A DNA stretch of 64,000 bases from Paenibacillus whitsoniae (GTDB lineage Bacteria > Bacillota > Bacilli > Paenibacillales > NBRC-103111). The stretch's first letter is position 1. Every line of letters begins with the position of its first letter. The notes under the pieces are model-generated. The model worked only from the letters and a program-made list of their open reading frames with translations. It was not told the origin of the DNA and searched no databases. Positions 42,039 through 49,551 of the stretch are shown piece by piece. The DNA lies in contig NZ_RXHU01000066.1 in NCBI RefSeq assembly GCF_003955665.1, positions 1 through 64,000 on the forward strand, written 5' to 3'. The position numbers were made by a program, and so were the translations under genes.

Positions 42039-43577
42039 ATGACGATCGTCTGGATCGCGATCATTCTCATTGTTGGGGCTGCATGCTTAGGGATTGGTTA
42101 TTTTATCCGAAAATCTCTTGCAGAAGCGAAAATTTCCAGTGCTGAGACAGCCGCTGAGCAGATCATTGAAGCTGCAAAGAAGGAAGCCGATGCGCTGAAA
42201 AAGGAAACGGTTCTGGAAGCCAAGGACGAAGTACACAAACTGCGGTCCGAAGCTGAAAAAGACATTCGTGAGCGTCGTAACGAAATTCAACGACAAGAAC
42301 GGCGACTGTTGCAAAAAGAGGAATCCCTGGATAAAAAATTAGAATCCCTTGAGCGCAAAGAAGAGTTGGTTGCCAACAAGGAGAAGCGGATCGAAGAAAC
42401 ACAATCACAAATTGATCAGCTTTATAAAACACAAGTCACAGAGCTGGAACGCATTTCCGGTTTGACGATGGACGAAGCGAAAACAATCATTCTTACCAAT
42501 GTAGAGCAGGAAGTTCGTCACGAAACGGCTCAGCTTATTAAAGAGATTGAGCAGCAGGCGAAAGAGGACGGAGAGAAGAAAGCACGCGAAATTATCACAC
42601 TCGCTATTCAGCGTTGTGCGGCAGATCACGTGGCTGAAACGACCGTTTCCGTCGTCTCGTTGCCTAACGAAGAAATGAAAGGCCGGATTATCGGTCGTGA
42701 GGGAAGAAATATCCGCGCACTGGAAACATTGACGGGAATCGATCTCATCATTGACGATACGCCGGAAGCCGTAATTCTATCGGGCTTTGATCCGATTCGC
42801 CGCGAGATTGCCCGCACATCCCTCGAGAAGCTTGTCGCCGATGGTCGTATCCATCCGGCGCGCATTGAAGAGATGGTTGAGAAGTCCCGCAAAGAAGTGG
42901 ACGAGCGAATCCGGGAATACGGTGAGCAAGCGACCTTTGAAGTCGGCGTTCACGGTCTACACCCCGACTTGATTAAGATTCTTGGACGTCTAAAGTTCAG
43001 AACAAGTTACGGTCAAAACGTATTGAAGCATTCTATGGAAGTGGCTTACCTGGCCGGATTAATGGCTGGAGAGCTCGGGGTAGACGTAACTTTGGCGAAA
43101 CGTGCCGGGCTGCTTCATGACATCGGTAAGGCGTTAGACCACGAAGTAGAAGGTTCACACGTAGAAATCGGTGTGGAAATCGGGAAGAAATACAAAGAAC
43201 ATCCGGTCGTTATTAATAGTATTGCCTCCCACCACGGCGATGTGGAAGCAACGTCGGTTATCGCGATGCTGGTTGGCGCTGCAGATGCTTTATCTGCCGC
43301 AAGACCTGGCGCACGCCGCGAGACGCTGGAGACGTACATTAAGCGTCTCGAGAAGCTGGAAGAGATCTCAGAATCCTTCGACGGTGTTGAGAAGTCCTAC
43401 GCGATTCAAGCAGGCCGCGAGGTTCGCGTTATGGTTCAGCCGGAGAAAGTGGACGATACGGAAGCATTCCGTCTAGCTCGAGATATTACGAAGAAAATCG
43501 AGGGTGAACTCGATTATCCGGGACATATTAAGGTTACGGTCATTCGCGAAACGAGAGCGGTCGAATATGCGAAATAA
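42039..43577 (+). CDS. rny: Ribonuclease Y
   Basis: 512 residues. Membrane-anchored endoribonuclease that initiates bulk mRNA turnover. An N-terminal membrane helix (IVWIAIILIVGAACLGIGYF) is followed by a long coiled coil (about residues 30-190, Glu/Lys-rich), a KH domain (GRIIGREGRNIRALETLTGIDLIIDD) and an HD domain with LLHDIGKALDHE and SHHGDVEATS. ATG 42039 is spaced 7 bases from GAGGAGGTGA; an in-frame GTG inside that site is rejected. The gene is followed by ymdB as in B. subtilis. Confidence 0.97.
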   Translation: MTIVWIAIILIVGAACLGIGYFIRKSLAEAKISSAETAAEQIIEAAKKEADALKKETVLEAKDEVHKLRSEAEKDIRERRNEIQRQERRLLQKEESLDKKLESLERKEELVANKEKRIEETQSQIDQLYKTQVTELERISGLTMDEAKTIILTNVEQEVRHETAQLIKEIEQQAKEDGEKKAREIITLAIQRCAADHVAETTVSVVSLPNEEMKGRIIGREGRNIRALETLTGIDLIIDDTPEAVILSGFDPIRREIARTSLEKLVADGRIHPARIEEMVEKSRKEVDERIREYGEQATFEVGVHGLHPDLIKILGRLKFRTSYGQNVLKHSMEVAYLAGLMAGELGVDVTLAKRAGLLHDIGKALDHEVEGSHVEIGVEIGKKYKEHPVVINSIASHHGDVEATSVIAMLVGAADALSAARPGARRETLETYIKRLEKLEEISESFDGVEKSYAIQAGREVRVMVQPEKVDDTEAFRLARDITKKIEGELDYPGHIKVTVIRETRAVEYAK

Positions 43578-43587
43578 GTAACGGATG

Positions 43588-43626
43588 GGAAAAGTGGCTG
43601 ACTAGGCCACTTTTCCTTATTTTTTC
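43588..43626 (+). terminator. rny terminator
   Basis: GGAAAAGTGGC / GCCACTTTTCC 11-bp stem followed by TTATTTTTTC. Confidence 0.85.
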
Positions 43627-43652
43627 TCACTAAAGGAGTTAACCAAGACAAT

Positions 43653-44447
43653 ATGAAAATTGTATTTATCGGTGATATCGTTGGTTCAGTCGGAAGAAAA
43701 GCGCTTAAGAACATGATGCCGCGGCTAAAACAGAAGTACCCGAATGCCGTGTTTATTGCAAATGGAGAGAATGCTGCGGCAGGCAAAGGCATAACCTCAG
43801 CGATTGCCAAAGAAATCTATGAAATGGGTATTCAGGCGATGACGATGGGGAATCACACATGGGATCAGAAAGAAATCTTCGATTTCATCGACCGCGACGA
43901 TAAAATGGTGCGACCTGCGAACTTTCCGCCGGGGACGCCGGGGAGAGGTCACACGGTTATTAAGGTGAAGGATCAGGAGATTTTGATCATAAATCTTCAA
44001 GGCCGAACCTTCTTACCGCCAATCGATTGTCCCTTCCGGAAAGTCGATGATATTCTGGATCAAGATAAGAAGAAACACAAATTCGTATTCGTTGATTTTC
44101 ATGCAGAAGCGACGTCGGAGAAGATTGCCATGGGCTGGCACCTGGATGGTCGCGTATCAGCCGTCGTAGGGACGCATACGCACGTTCAGACGAACGACAA
44201 CCGCGTACTGCCAGGAGGTACGGCTTATGTGACCGATGTGGGCATGGTAGGGCCGCGTGACGGCATTCTTGGCGTTGAACGTAATGCCGTACTGCAGAAG
44301 TTTAAGACGCAGCTCCCCGTTCGTTTTGTGACGGATGAGGGGAAGTGGCATTTCCATGCGGTAGCAATTGAACTGAACGACGATACCGGCATGGCGAAGG
44401 AGATTCAGCTCATTCGTTATGATGAAGATCATGTTTTTTTCGAATAA
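43653..44447 (+). CDS. ymdB: Metallophosphoesterase YmdB
   Basis: 264 residues. Dinuclear-metal phosphodiesterase with FIGDIVGSVGRKAL, ANGENAAAGKGI, GNHTWDQKEI and the GTHTHVQTND / DVGMVGPRDG motifs. In B. subtilis YmdB hydrolyses 2',3'-cyclic nucleotides and affects biofilm versus motility choice, with links to RNase Y. Separated from rny by a terminator, so expression may be partly independent. Confidence 0.95.
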   Translation: MKIVFIGDIVGSVGRKALKNMMPRLKQKYPNAVFIANGENAAAGKGITSAIAKEIYEMGIQAMTMGNHTWDQKEIFDFIDRDDKMVRPANFPPGTPGRGHTVIKVKDQEILIINLQGRTFLPPIDCPFRKVDDILDQDKKKHKFVFVDFHAEATSEKIAMGWHLDGRVSAVVGTHTHVQTNDNRVLPGGTAYVTDVGMVGPRDGILGVERNAVLQKFKTQLPVRFVTDEGKWHFHAVAIELNDDTGMAKEIQLIRYDEDHVFFE

Positions 44448-44548
44448 ATGATGGATAGATAAGAAATCGATAAAGTAGCATGTTTAGTCAAGCTCGAGAA
44501 TATGATGGGTAATGGAATCTAACCATCATTCCCGAGGAGGTACTATTC

Positions 44549-44809
44549 ATGGATGTATTAAAAGTTTCAGCAAAATCTAATCCAAACTCCGTAGCAGGTG
44601 CATTGGCGGGCGTTTTGCGCGAGCGTGGAGCAGCTGAGCTTCAAGCGATTGGCGCGGGCGCGTTAAACCAAGCTATCAAAGCAGTAGCGATCGCAAGAGG
44701 GTTTGTCGCACCCAGCGGAGTCGATTTAATTTGTGTACCGGCCTTTACGGATATTGTGATTGATGGCGAGGACCGTACCGCGATTAAATTGATTGTCGAG
44801 CCGCGATGA
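44549..44809 (+). CDS. spoVS: Stage V sporulation protein S
   Basis: 86 residues, the standard SpoVS length, a highly conserved Alba-like fold (MDVLKVSAKSNPNSVAGALAG; AVAIARGFVAPSG). In B. subtilis it is needed for full spore coat and core formation and is under sigma-H. ATG follows GAGGAGG. I could not identify a convincing sigma-H promoter in the 100 bases upstream. Confidence 0.96.
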   Translation: MDVLKVSAKSNPNSVAGALAGVLRERGAAELQAIGAGALNQAIKAVAIARGFVAPSGVDLICVPAFTDIVIDGEDRTAIKLIVEPR

Positions 44810-44886
44810 CTCTTCTTACATATAAGAGATGCGCAATAGATAGCCTGATGACCTGCAAAAGATTGAATCGTATACACACGCAAATG

Positions 44887-44909
44887 AAACCTCTGTTATA
44901 GAGGTTTTT
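44887..44909 (+). terminator. spoVS terminator
   Basis: AAACCTCT / AGAGGTTT stem, loop GTTAT, T run. Confidence 0.83.
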
Positions 44910-44943
44910 GTGTTGTTTGGACATCGATAAGGAGGCGGGGTAG

Positions 44944-45927
44944 ATGAGAATCGTGGATGCTCACTGTGATGCGCTGACCAAGTTAGCACTCAATGAGAGG
45001 TTGGATTTTGATAGAGAGCAGGAGGAACTAGACGTCTGCTTTCCGAGACTACGCCAAGCGGGTGTGAAAGTTCAGTTGTTTGCCATGTATGTATCAGAGT
45101 CGATTCGCAACTCGGGCTTTGATCATATTTTACATATGATAGATGTCTTTAATCGAAAAATCGGGCGTCACCCGCAGATGCAGATCATTCGTACGTCCGA
45201 AGATTGGCTGAAGGTAGAGGCGTCCTCCAAGATCGGGGCCATTCTAACCTTGGAAGGGTTGGATGCGCTAGGGGGCAATTTGGCATATATCCGGCTGCTG
45301 CACGAGCTGGGCGTAAGAGCGATCGGACTGACGTGGAACTATGCGAATTGGGCGGCTGATGGCGTCATGGAGCCGCGAAACGGCGGATTCACAAGAAAAG
45401 GAAGAGGGATGTTAAAAGAATTAGAATCTTTGGGTATAATAGTCGATGTATCTCATCTCTCTGTCGCTGCTTTTTGGGAGCTGACGAACGTATATCCAAA
45501 GCCTTTCATCGCTTCGCATTCCAATGCGCAGGCCCATTGCGCTCATCCAAGAAATTTATCGGATGATCAGATCAAAGCTATCATCACATGTAAAGGAATG
45601 ATGGGTCTCACATTCGTACCATATTTTGTGGAAAGTGGGAAAGAACATGTCCCGATTTCCGCGTTGCTGAATCACATCGATCATGTGTGTGCACTCGGAG
45701 GAGAGAAGCATATAGGCTTTGGCTCCGACTTTGACGGGATTGAGCAGTGGATGGTAAATCTTCGGCATACCGGCGATTACGCAAATATTCGGGAAGCGTT
45801 AAGCAAAAGCTATACGGAGACCCAAGTTGAAGCGTTTTTGTACGGAAATTGGCGCCGTTTTATGGTCGCTAACCTACCGAGATGCAAAAATCCCGATCAA
45901 TCTAACTTTGATATGGATACAATCTAA
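44944..45927 (+). CDS. Membrane dipeptidase family protein (peptidase M19)
   Basis: 327 residues, TIM-barrel amidohydrolase-type zinc dipeptidase. Motifs: VDAHCDALTKL (HxD-like metal ligands), LTLEGLDAL (metal-bridging Glu), GLTWNYANW, VDVSHLSVAAFWEL (His ligand), FIASHSNAQAHCAHPRNLSDDQI (second His) and IGFGSDFDGIEQW. No signal peptide, so cytoplasmic despite the family name. Substrate could be D-Ala-D-Ala-like, Cys-Gly or other dipeptides. Own ribosome site AAGGAGGCGGG. Confidence 0.92.
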   Translation: MRIVDAHCDALTKLALNERLDFDREQEELDVCFPRLRQAGVKVQLFAMYVSESIRNSGFDHILHMIDVFNRKIGRHPQMQIIRTSEDWLKVEASSKIGAILTLEGLDALGGNLAYIRLLHELGVRAIGLTWNYANWAADGVMEPRNGGFTRKGRGMLKELESLGIIVDVSHLSVAAFWELTNVYPKPFIASHSNAQAHCAHPRNLSDDQIKAIITCKGMMGLTFVPYFVESGKEHVPISALLNHIDHVCALGGEKHIGFGSDFDGIEQWMVNLRHTGDYANIREALSKSYTETQVEAFLYGNWRRFMVANLPRCKNPDQSNFDMDTI

Positions 45928-45957
45928 AAAAGCTATCTTTGAAATGGTTGAAAACAC

Positions 45958-45986
45958 TTGCATTTTAGTTGGCGAAGGCATAGAAT
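45958..45986 (+). promoter_or_regulatory. Sigma-A promoter of korAB
   Basis: TTGCAT (45958-45963), 17 bases, TAGAAT (45981-45986), about 105 bases before korA. Confidence 0.55.
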
Positions 45987-46092
45987 TTGTGTGATGGTGA
46001 AAGGAAATTTTTATTGATCTTCTTTACTTACTAAAGGAATGGTGTAGTTCAAGTGTCTTCATGCAGCTACAATCAAAAGGAGTGGACGTACG

Positions 46093-47841
46093 GTGATTAG
46101 TCAGTTATCTTGGAAAATCGGAGGTCAGCAGGGGGAAGGGGTCGAATCAACAGACCGTATTTTCTCTACTGCATTGAACCGTCTCGGTTATTATTTGTAT
46201 GGGTACCGTCATTTCTCTTCGCGGATTAAGGGGGGGCATACAAATAACAAGATTCGCATCAGCACCAAACCGATTCGCGCAATTTCAGATGATTTGGACA
46301 TTCTGGTAGCTTTCGACCAAGAAAGTATCGATTTCAATGCACACGAGCTTCGTGACAATGGTGTCATCGTTGCAGATGCTAAATTTAACCCGGTATTGCC
46401 GGAAGGTATTAAAGCTAGACTATTTCCTGTGCCGATTACGGCTATTGCAGAGGAATTAGGCACTTCCCTATTTAAGAACATGGCTGCGTCAGGCGCTTCT
46501 TGGGCTTTGCTTGGTTTGCCGCTTGACGTGTTTAATAAAGCAGTAGAAGAAGAATTCGGCCGTAAAGGCGCAGCAGTTGTTGAGAAAAACATCGAGGCTG
46601 TCCGTAAAGGCGCTGAATCCGTATTGGAGCTTGCTGGCGGACCGATCGCCGACTTCCAATTGGAACCGGCTGACGGTAAACAAAAACTGTTTATGATCGG
46701 TAACGATGCGATCGCGCTTGGAGCTGTAGCTGCAGGTTGCCGTTTCATGCCTGCTTATCCGATTACGCCTGCCTCCGAGGTTATGGAGTACTTGATCAAA
46801 GCTCTTCCTAAATTTGGTGGCACAGTTATTCAAACCGAAGATGAAATTGCTGCTTGCACAATGGCAATCGGCGCTAACTATGCAGGCGCTCGTGCATTGA
46901 CAGCTTCCGCGGGTCCTGGTCTTTCCTTGATGATGGAGGCAATCGGGCTTGCCGGTATGACAGAAACGCCGGTTGTTATCGTGGATACGCAGCGCGGCGG
47001 TCCAAGTACAGGTCTTCCAACGAAGCAAGAGCAATCCGACTTGAACGCAATGGTATACGGAACGCACGGTGAGATTCCGAAAATCGTTCTTTCCCCAAGC
47101 ACGATCGAAGAGTGCTTCTACGATACGATTGAAGCGTTCAACTTGGCTGAGAAATACCAATGCCCGGTTATTTTGATGACGGATCTTCAACTTTCCTTGG
47201 GTAAACAATCCGCAGAAATGCTGGACTACAACCGCATCGTGATCGACCGCGGCGCCCTGGTGACAGAAGCGCCTGAGCTGGAAGCTAATCAACTGTTCAA
47301 ACGTTACGAATTTACTGCTAACGGTATTTCGCCGCGCGTAATTCCGGGCGTGAAGCACGGTTTGCACCACGTAACAGGCGTTGAGCACGACCAAACAGGC
47401 CGTCCGTCCGAGAGCACGGAGAACCGTCAAAAAATGATGGATAAACGTCTTGAGAAGCTGAAGCACATCCAAGTAACGGATGCGATTAAAGTGGATGCTC
47501 CGAACGAAAACCCAGATATTTTGATTATTGGCATGGGTTCCACTGGCGGTACAATTGATGAAGCTAGAAGTCGCGTTGCCGCACAAGGCATCACAACCAA
47601 CCATGCGACTGTTCGCTTGATTCACCCGTTCCCGGCTGAACAATTGAGACCATATGTTGAGAAAGCGAAGACAGTTATCGTTGTCGAAAACAATGCAACA
47701 GGTCAACTCGCTGATCAAATTAAACTGCATGTCGGTCATGCAGATAAAATCAAGAACATGCTGAAGTACAACGGCAATCCGTTCTTGCCAGCAGAAATCG
47801 AACAAAAAATTAAGGAGTTGACCCTAGCATGGCAACGTTAA
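46093..47841 (+). CDS. korA: 2-oxoacid:ferredoxin oxidoreductase subunit alpha (gamma-alpha fusion)
   Basis: 582 residues. The first ~180 residues form the gamma domain (KIGGQQGEGVESTDRIFSTAL; FSSRIKGGHTNNKI). From about residue 195 the alpha, pyrimidine-binding TPP domain follows (GNDAIALGAVAAGCRFMPAYPITPASEVMEYL; TEDEIAACTMAIGANYAGARA). This KorA-type pair oxidises 2-oxoglutarate or other 2-oxoacids to acyl-CoA, reducing ferredoxin. The GTG start is 9 bases after AAGGAG. No ferredoxin (delta) subunit is encoded here, so an external ferredoxin is needed. Overlaps korB by 13 bases. Confidence 0.93.
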   Translation: MISQLSWKIGGQQGEGVESTDRIFSTALNRLGYYLYGYRHFSSRIKGGHTNNKIRISTKPIRAISDDLDILVAFDQESIDFNAHELRDNGVIVADAKFNPVLPEGIKARLFPVPITAIAEELGTSLFKNMAASGASWALLGLPLDVFNKAVEEEFGRKGAAVVEKNIEAVRKGAESVLELAGGPIADFQLEPADGKQKLFMIGNDAIALGAVAAGCRFMPAYPITPASEVMEYLIKALPKFGGTVIQTEDEIAACTMAIGANYAGARALTASAGPGLSLMMEAIGLAGMTETPVVIVDTQRGGPSTGLPTKQEQSDLNAMVYGTHGEIPKIVLSPSTIEECFYDTIEAFNLAEKYQCPVILMTDLQLSLGKQSAEMLDYNRIVIDRGALVTEAPELEANQLFKRYEFTANGISPRVIPGVKHGLHHVTGVEHDQTGRPSESTENRQKMMDKRLEKLKHIQVTDAIKVDAPNENPDILIIGMGSTGGTIDEARSRVAAQGITTNHATVRLIHPFPAEQLRPYVEKAKTVIVVENNATGQLADQIKLHVGHADKIKNMLKYNGNPFLPAEIEQKIKELTLAWQR

Positions 47842-48695
47842 AAGATTTTCGCAACAATGTGAAGCCGAACTGGTGTCCAGGATGCGGAGACTTCTCCGTA
47901 CAAGCGGCGATTCAAAGAGCAGCAGCAAATGTTGGTCTGGAGCCTGAGGGCTTGGCGATCGTTTCCGGTATCGGTTGCTCCGGTCGTATTTCCGGTTACA
48001 TCAACGCGTACGGTTTCCACGGTATTCACGGAAGATCTCTGCCAATCGCACAAGGCGTGAAAATGGCGAACCGTGAATTGACAGTTATCGCATCCGGCGG
48101 TGACGGTGACGGCTTCGCGATCGGTATGGGGCACACGGTTCACGCGATTCGTCGTAACATCGATATCACGTACATTGTTATGGATAACCAAATCTACGGT
48201 TTGACAAAAGGCCAAGCATCTCCACGTAGTGCAGAAGGCTTCAAAACGAAAAGCACGCCGCAAGGAACAATCGAATCTGCAATTTCCCCGTTGGAAGTTG
48301 CAATGGCGGCAGGTGCGACATTCGTAGCGCAATCGTTCTCAAGTAACCTAAAACAATTGACGGCGGTTATTGAAGCGGGTCTGAACCATAAAGGTTTCTC
48401 CTTGATTAACGTATTCTCTCCTTGTGTAACGTTCAACAAGGTAAACACGTACGACTGGTTCAAAGAGAACATCGTTGACTTGGATGAAATCCCTGATTAC
48501 GATCCAACGAACCGCGTAATGGCGATGACGAAAATCATGGAAACGAACTCCATGCTGACAGGCATCATCTACGAAAACAAAGATAAGAAGAGCTATGAAT
48601 CTTCCGTTCCAAACTTCTCTGAAGTGGGTATTGCCAATCAAGATCTGAAAATTTCTGAAGCGGACTTCAGTAAAATGCTAAAAGAATTTATCTAA
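47829..48695 (+). CDS. korB: 2-oxoacid:ferredoxin oxidoreductase subunit beta
   Basis: 288 residues. TPP-binding beta subunit: cluster cysteines at NWCPGCGDFS, IGCSGRISGY and VFSPCVTFN; TPP site GGDGDGFAIGMGHTVHAIRRNIDITYIVMDN with the Asn ligand. It completes the korAB enzyme. An 11-bp-stem terminator follows. In many aerobic Firmicutes this pair supplements or replaces the 2-oxoglutarate dehydrogenase; true substrate is not readable from sequence. Confidence 0.94.
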   Translation: MATLKDFRNNVKPNWCPGCGDFSVQAAIQRAAANVGLEPEGLAIVSGIGCSGRISGYINAYGFHGIHGRSLPIAQGVKMANRELTVIASGGDGDGFAIGMGHTVHAIRRNIDITYIVMDNQIYGLTKGQASPRSAEGFKTKSTPQGTIESAISPLEVAMAAGATFVAQSFSSNLKQLTAVIEAGLNHKGFSLINVFSPCVTFNKVNTYDWFKENIVDLDEIPDYDPTNRVMAMTKIMETNSMLTGIIYENKDKKSYESSVPNFSEVGIANQDLKISEADFSKMLKEFI

Positions 48696-48709
48696 TTGCA
48701 CATATAAAC

Positions 48710-48743
48710 AAGGCATATGGAGAATTCCGTATGCCTTTTTCTT
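48710..48743 (+). terminator. korAB terminator
   Basis: AAGGCATATGG / CCGTATGCCTT stem with a T run. Confidence 0.88.
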
Positions 48744-48779
48744 TAGCGGCTAGACCGAAGATGAAGAGTTGAAGGAAGG

Positions 48780-49358
48780 ATGATCGCTTTGATGTTGATT
48801 CCAATCGGGGTTTCGGCAAGACATATTCATCTTACAGCAGAACATGTGGAGCAATTATTTGGAAAAGGCGCCGAGTTGACTGTATTCAAGCCGTTATCGC
48901 AGCCGGGACAGTATGCGGCTAATGAAACAGTAGCCATCGTAGGCCCGAAAGGCCGTTTTGATAAAGTGAGGATACTCGGTCCAGTGCGGCCTAACACGCA
49001 AATCGAAGTTTCGCGCACGGATGCCTTTGCTTTGGGGATCCAACCTCCGGTAAGGGAATCCGGCAATATAGCCGATACGCCGGGCCTTCGGGTCATTGGG
49101 CCTAAAGGTGAAGTCGAACTGGACAAAGGAGTGATTGTCCCGGCAAGACATATTCACTTCCATACGTCCGATGCCGAGCGCTGGGATATTCAGGACAAGC
49201 AGCTGCTTCGTGTGAAAGTCTCCGGCGAAAGACCATTGGTGTTTGAAGACGTCATTGCACGGGTATCCGATCAATTTACGCTTGACTTTCATATCGATAC
49301 GGATGAAGGCAATGCGGCAGGAGTTAGAACCGGGGATCAAGCGGAATTGCTGAAATAG
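48780..49358 (+). CDS. Phosphate propanoyltransferase, PduL family
   Basis: 192 residues. Two PduL zinc-site halves are seen: VSARHIHLTAEHVEQLFG near the N-terminus and PARHIHFHTSDAERW in the middle, plus RTDAFALGIQPPVRESG. PduL swaps acyl groups between CoA and phosphate. No microcompartment shell or encapsulation-peptide-like genes are nearby. The position after korAB suggests the acyl-CoA made there could become acyl phosphate. The start may be ATG 48780, TTG 48789 or ATG 48792; the AAGGAAGG site lies directly upstream of the first. Confidence 0.88.
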   Translation: MIALMLIPIGVSARHIHLTAEHVEQLFGKGAELTVFKPLSQPGQYAANETVAIVGPKGRFDKVRILGPVRPNTQIEVSRTDAFALGIQPPVRESGNIADTPGLRVIGPKGEVELDKGVIVPARHIHFHTSDAERWDIQDKQLLRVKVSGERPLVFEDVIARVSDQFTLDFHIDTDEGNAAGVRTGDQAELLK

Positions 49359-49390
49359 ATAATTAAGGGCATTAACTATCGGGTTACGAG

Positions 49391-49431
49391 AAGCATCTCA
49401 AATTCGCATGCGATGATGAGGTGCTTTTTTA
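49391..49431 (+). terminator. pduL terminator
   Basis: AAGCATCTCA / TGAGGTGCTT (one G-U) with six T. Confidence 0.85.
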
Positions 49432-49551
49432 CGTGCCGCGCAGGGATTTCTATGAAAATAGTTTTTTAGCAATTTTGAGGCATTCGTGATAGAATAAGGC
49501 CAAAACCATCCAATTTACGACAATATTCGCGTCATGAAAGGAGATTGCCTG

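Noticed and set aside
43990..44045. Third copy of the CGGAAAG palindrome
   Set aside because: The short match lies inside the ymdB coding region and lacks the extended arms; treated as coincidence.
46489..47805. 438-codon minus-strand open frame opposite korA
   Set aside because: Shadow of a well-recognised gene, rich in Cys/His/Asn and without motif.
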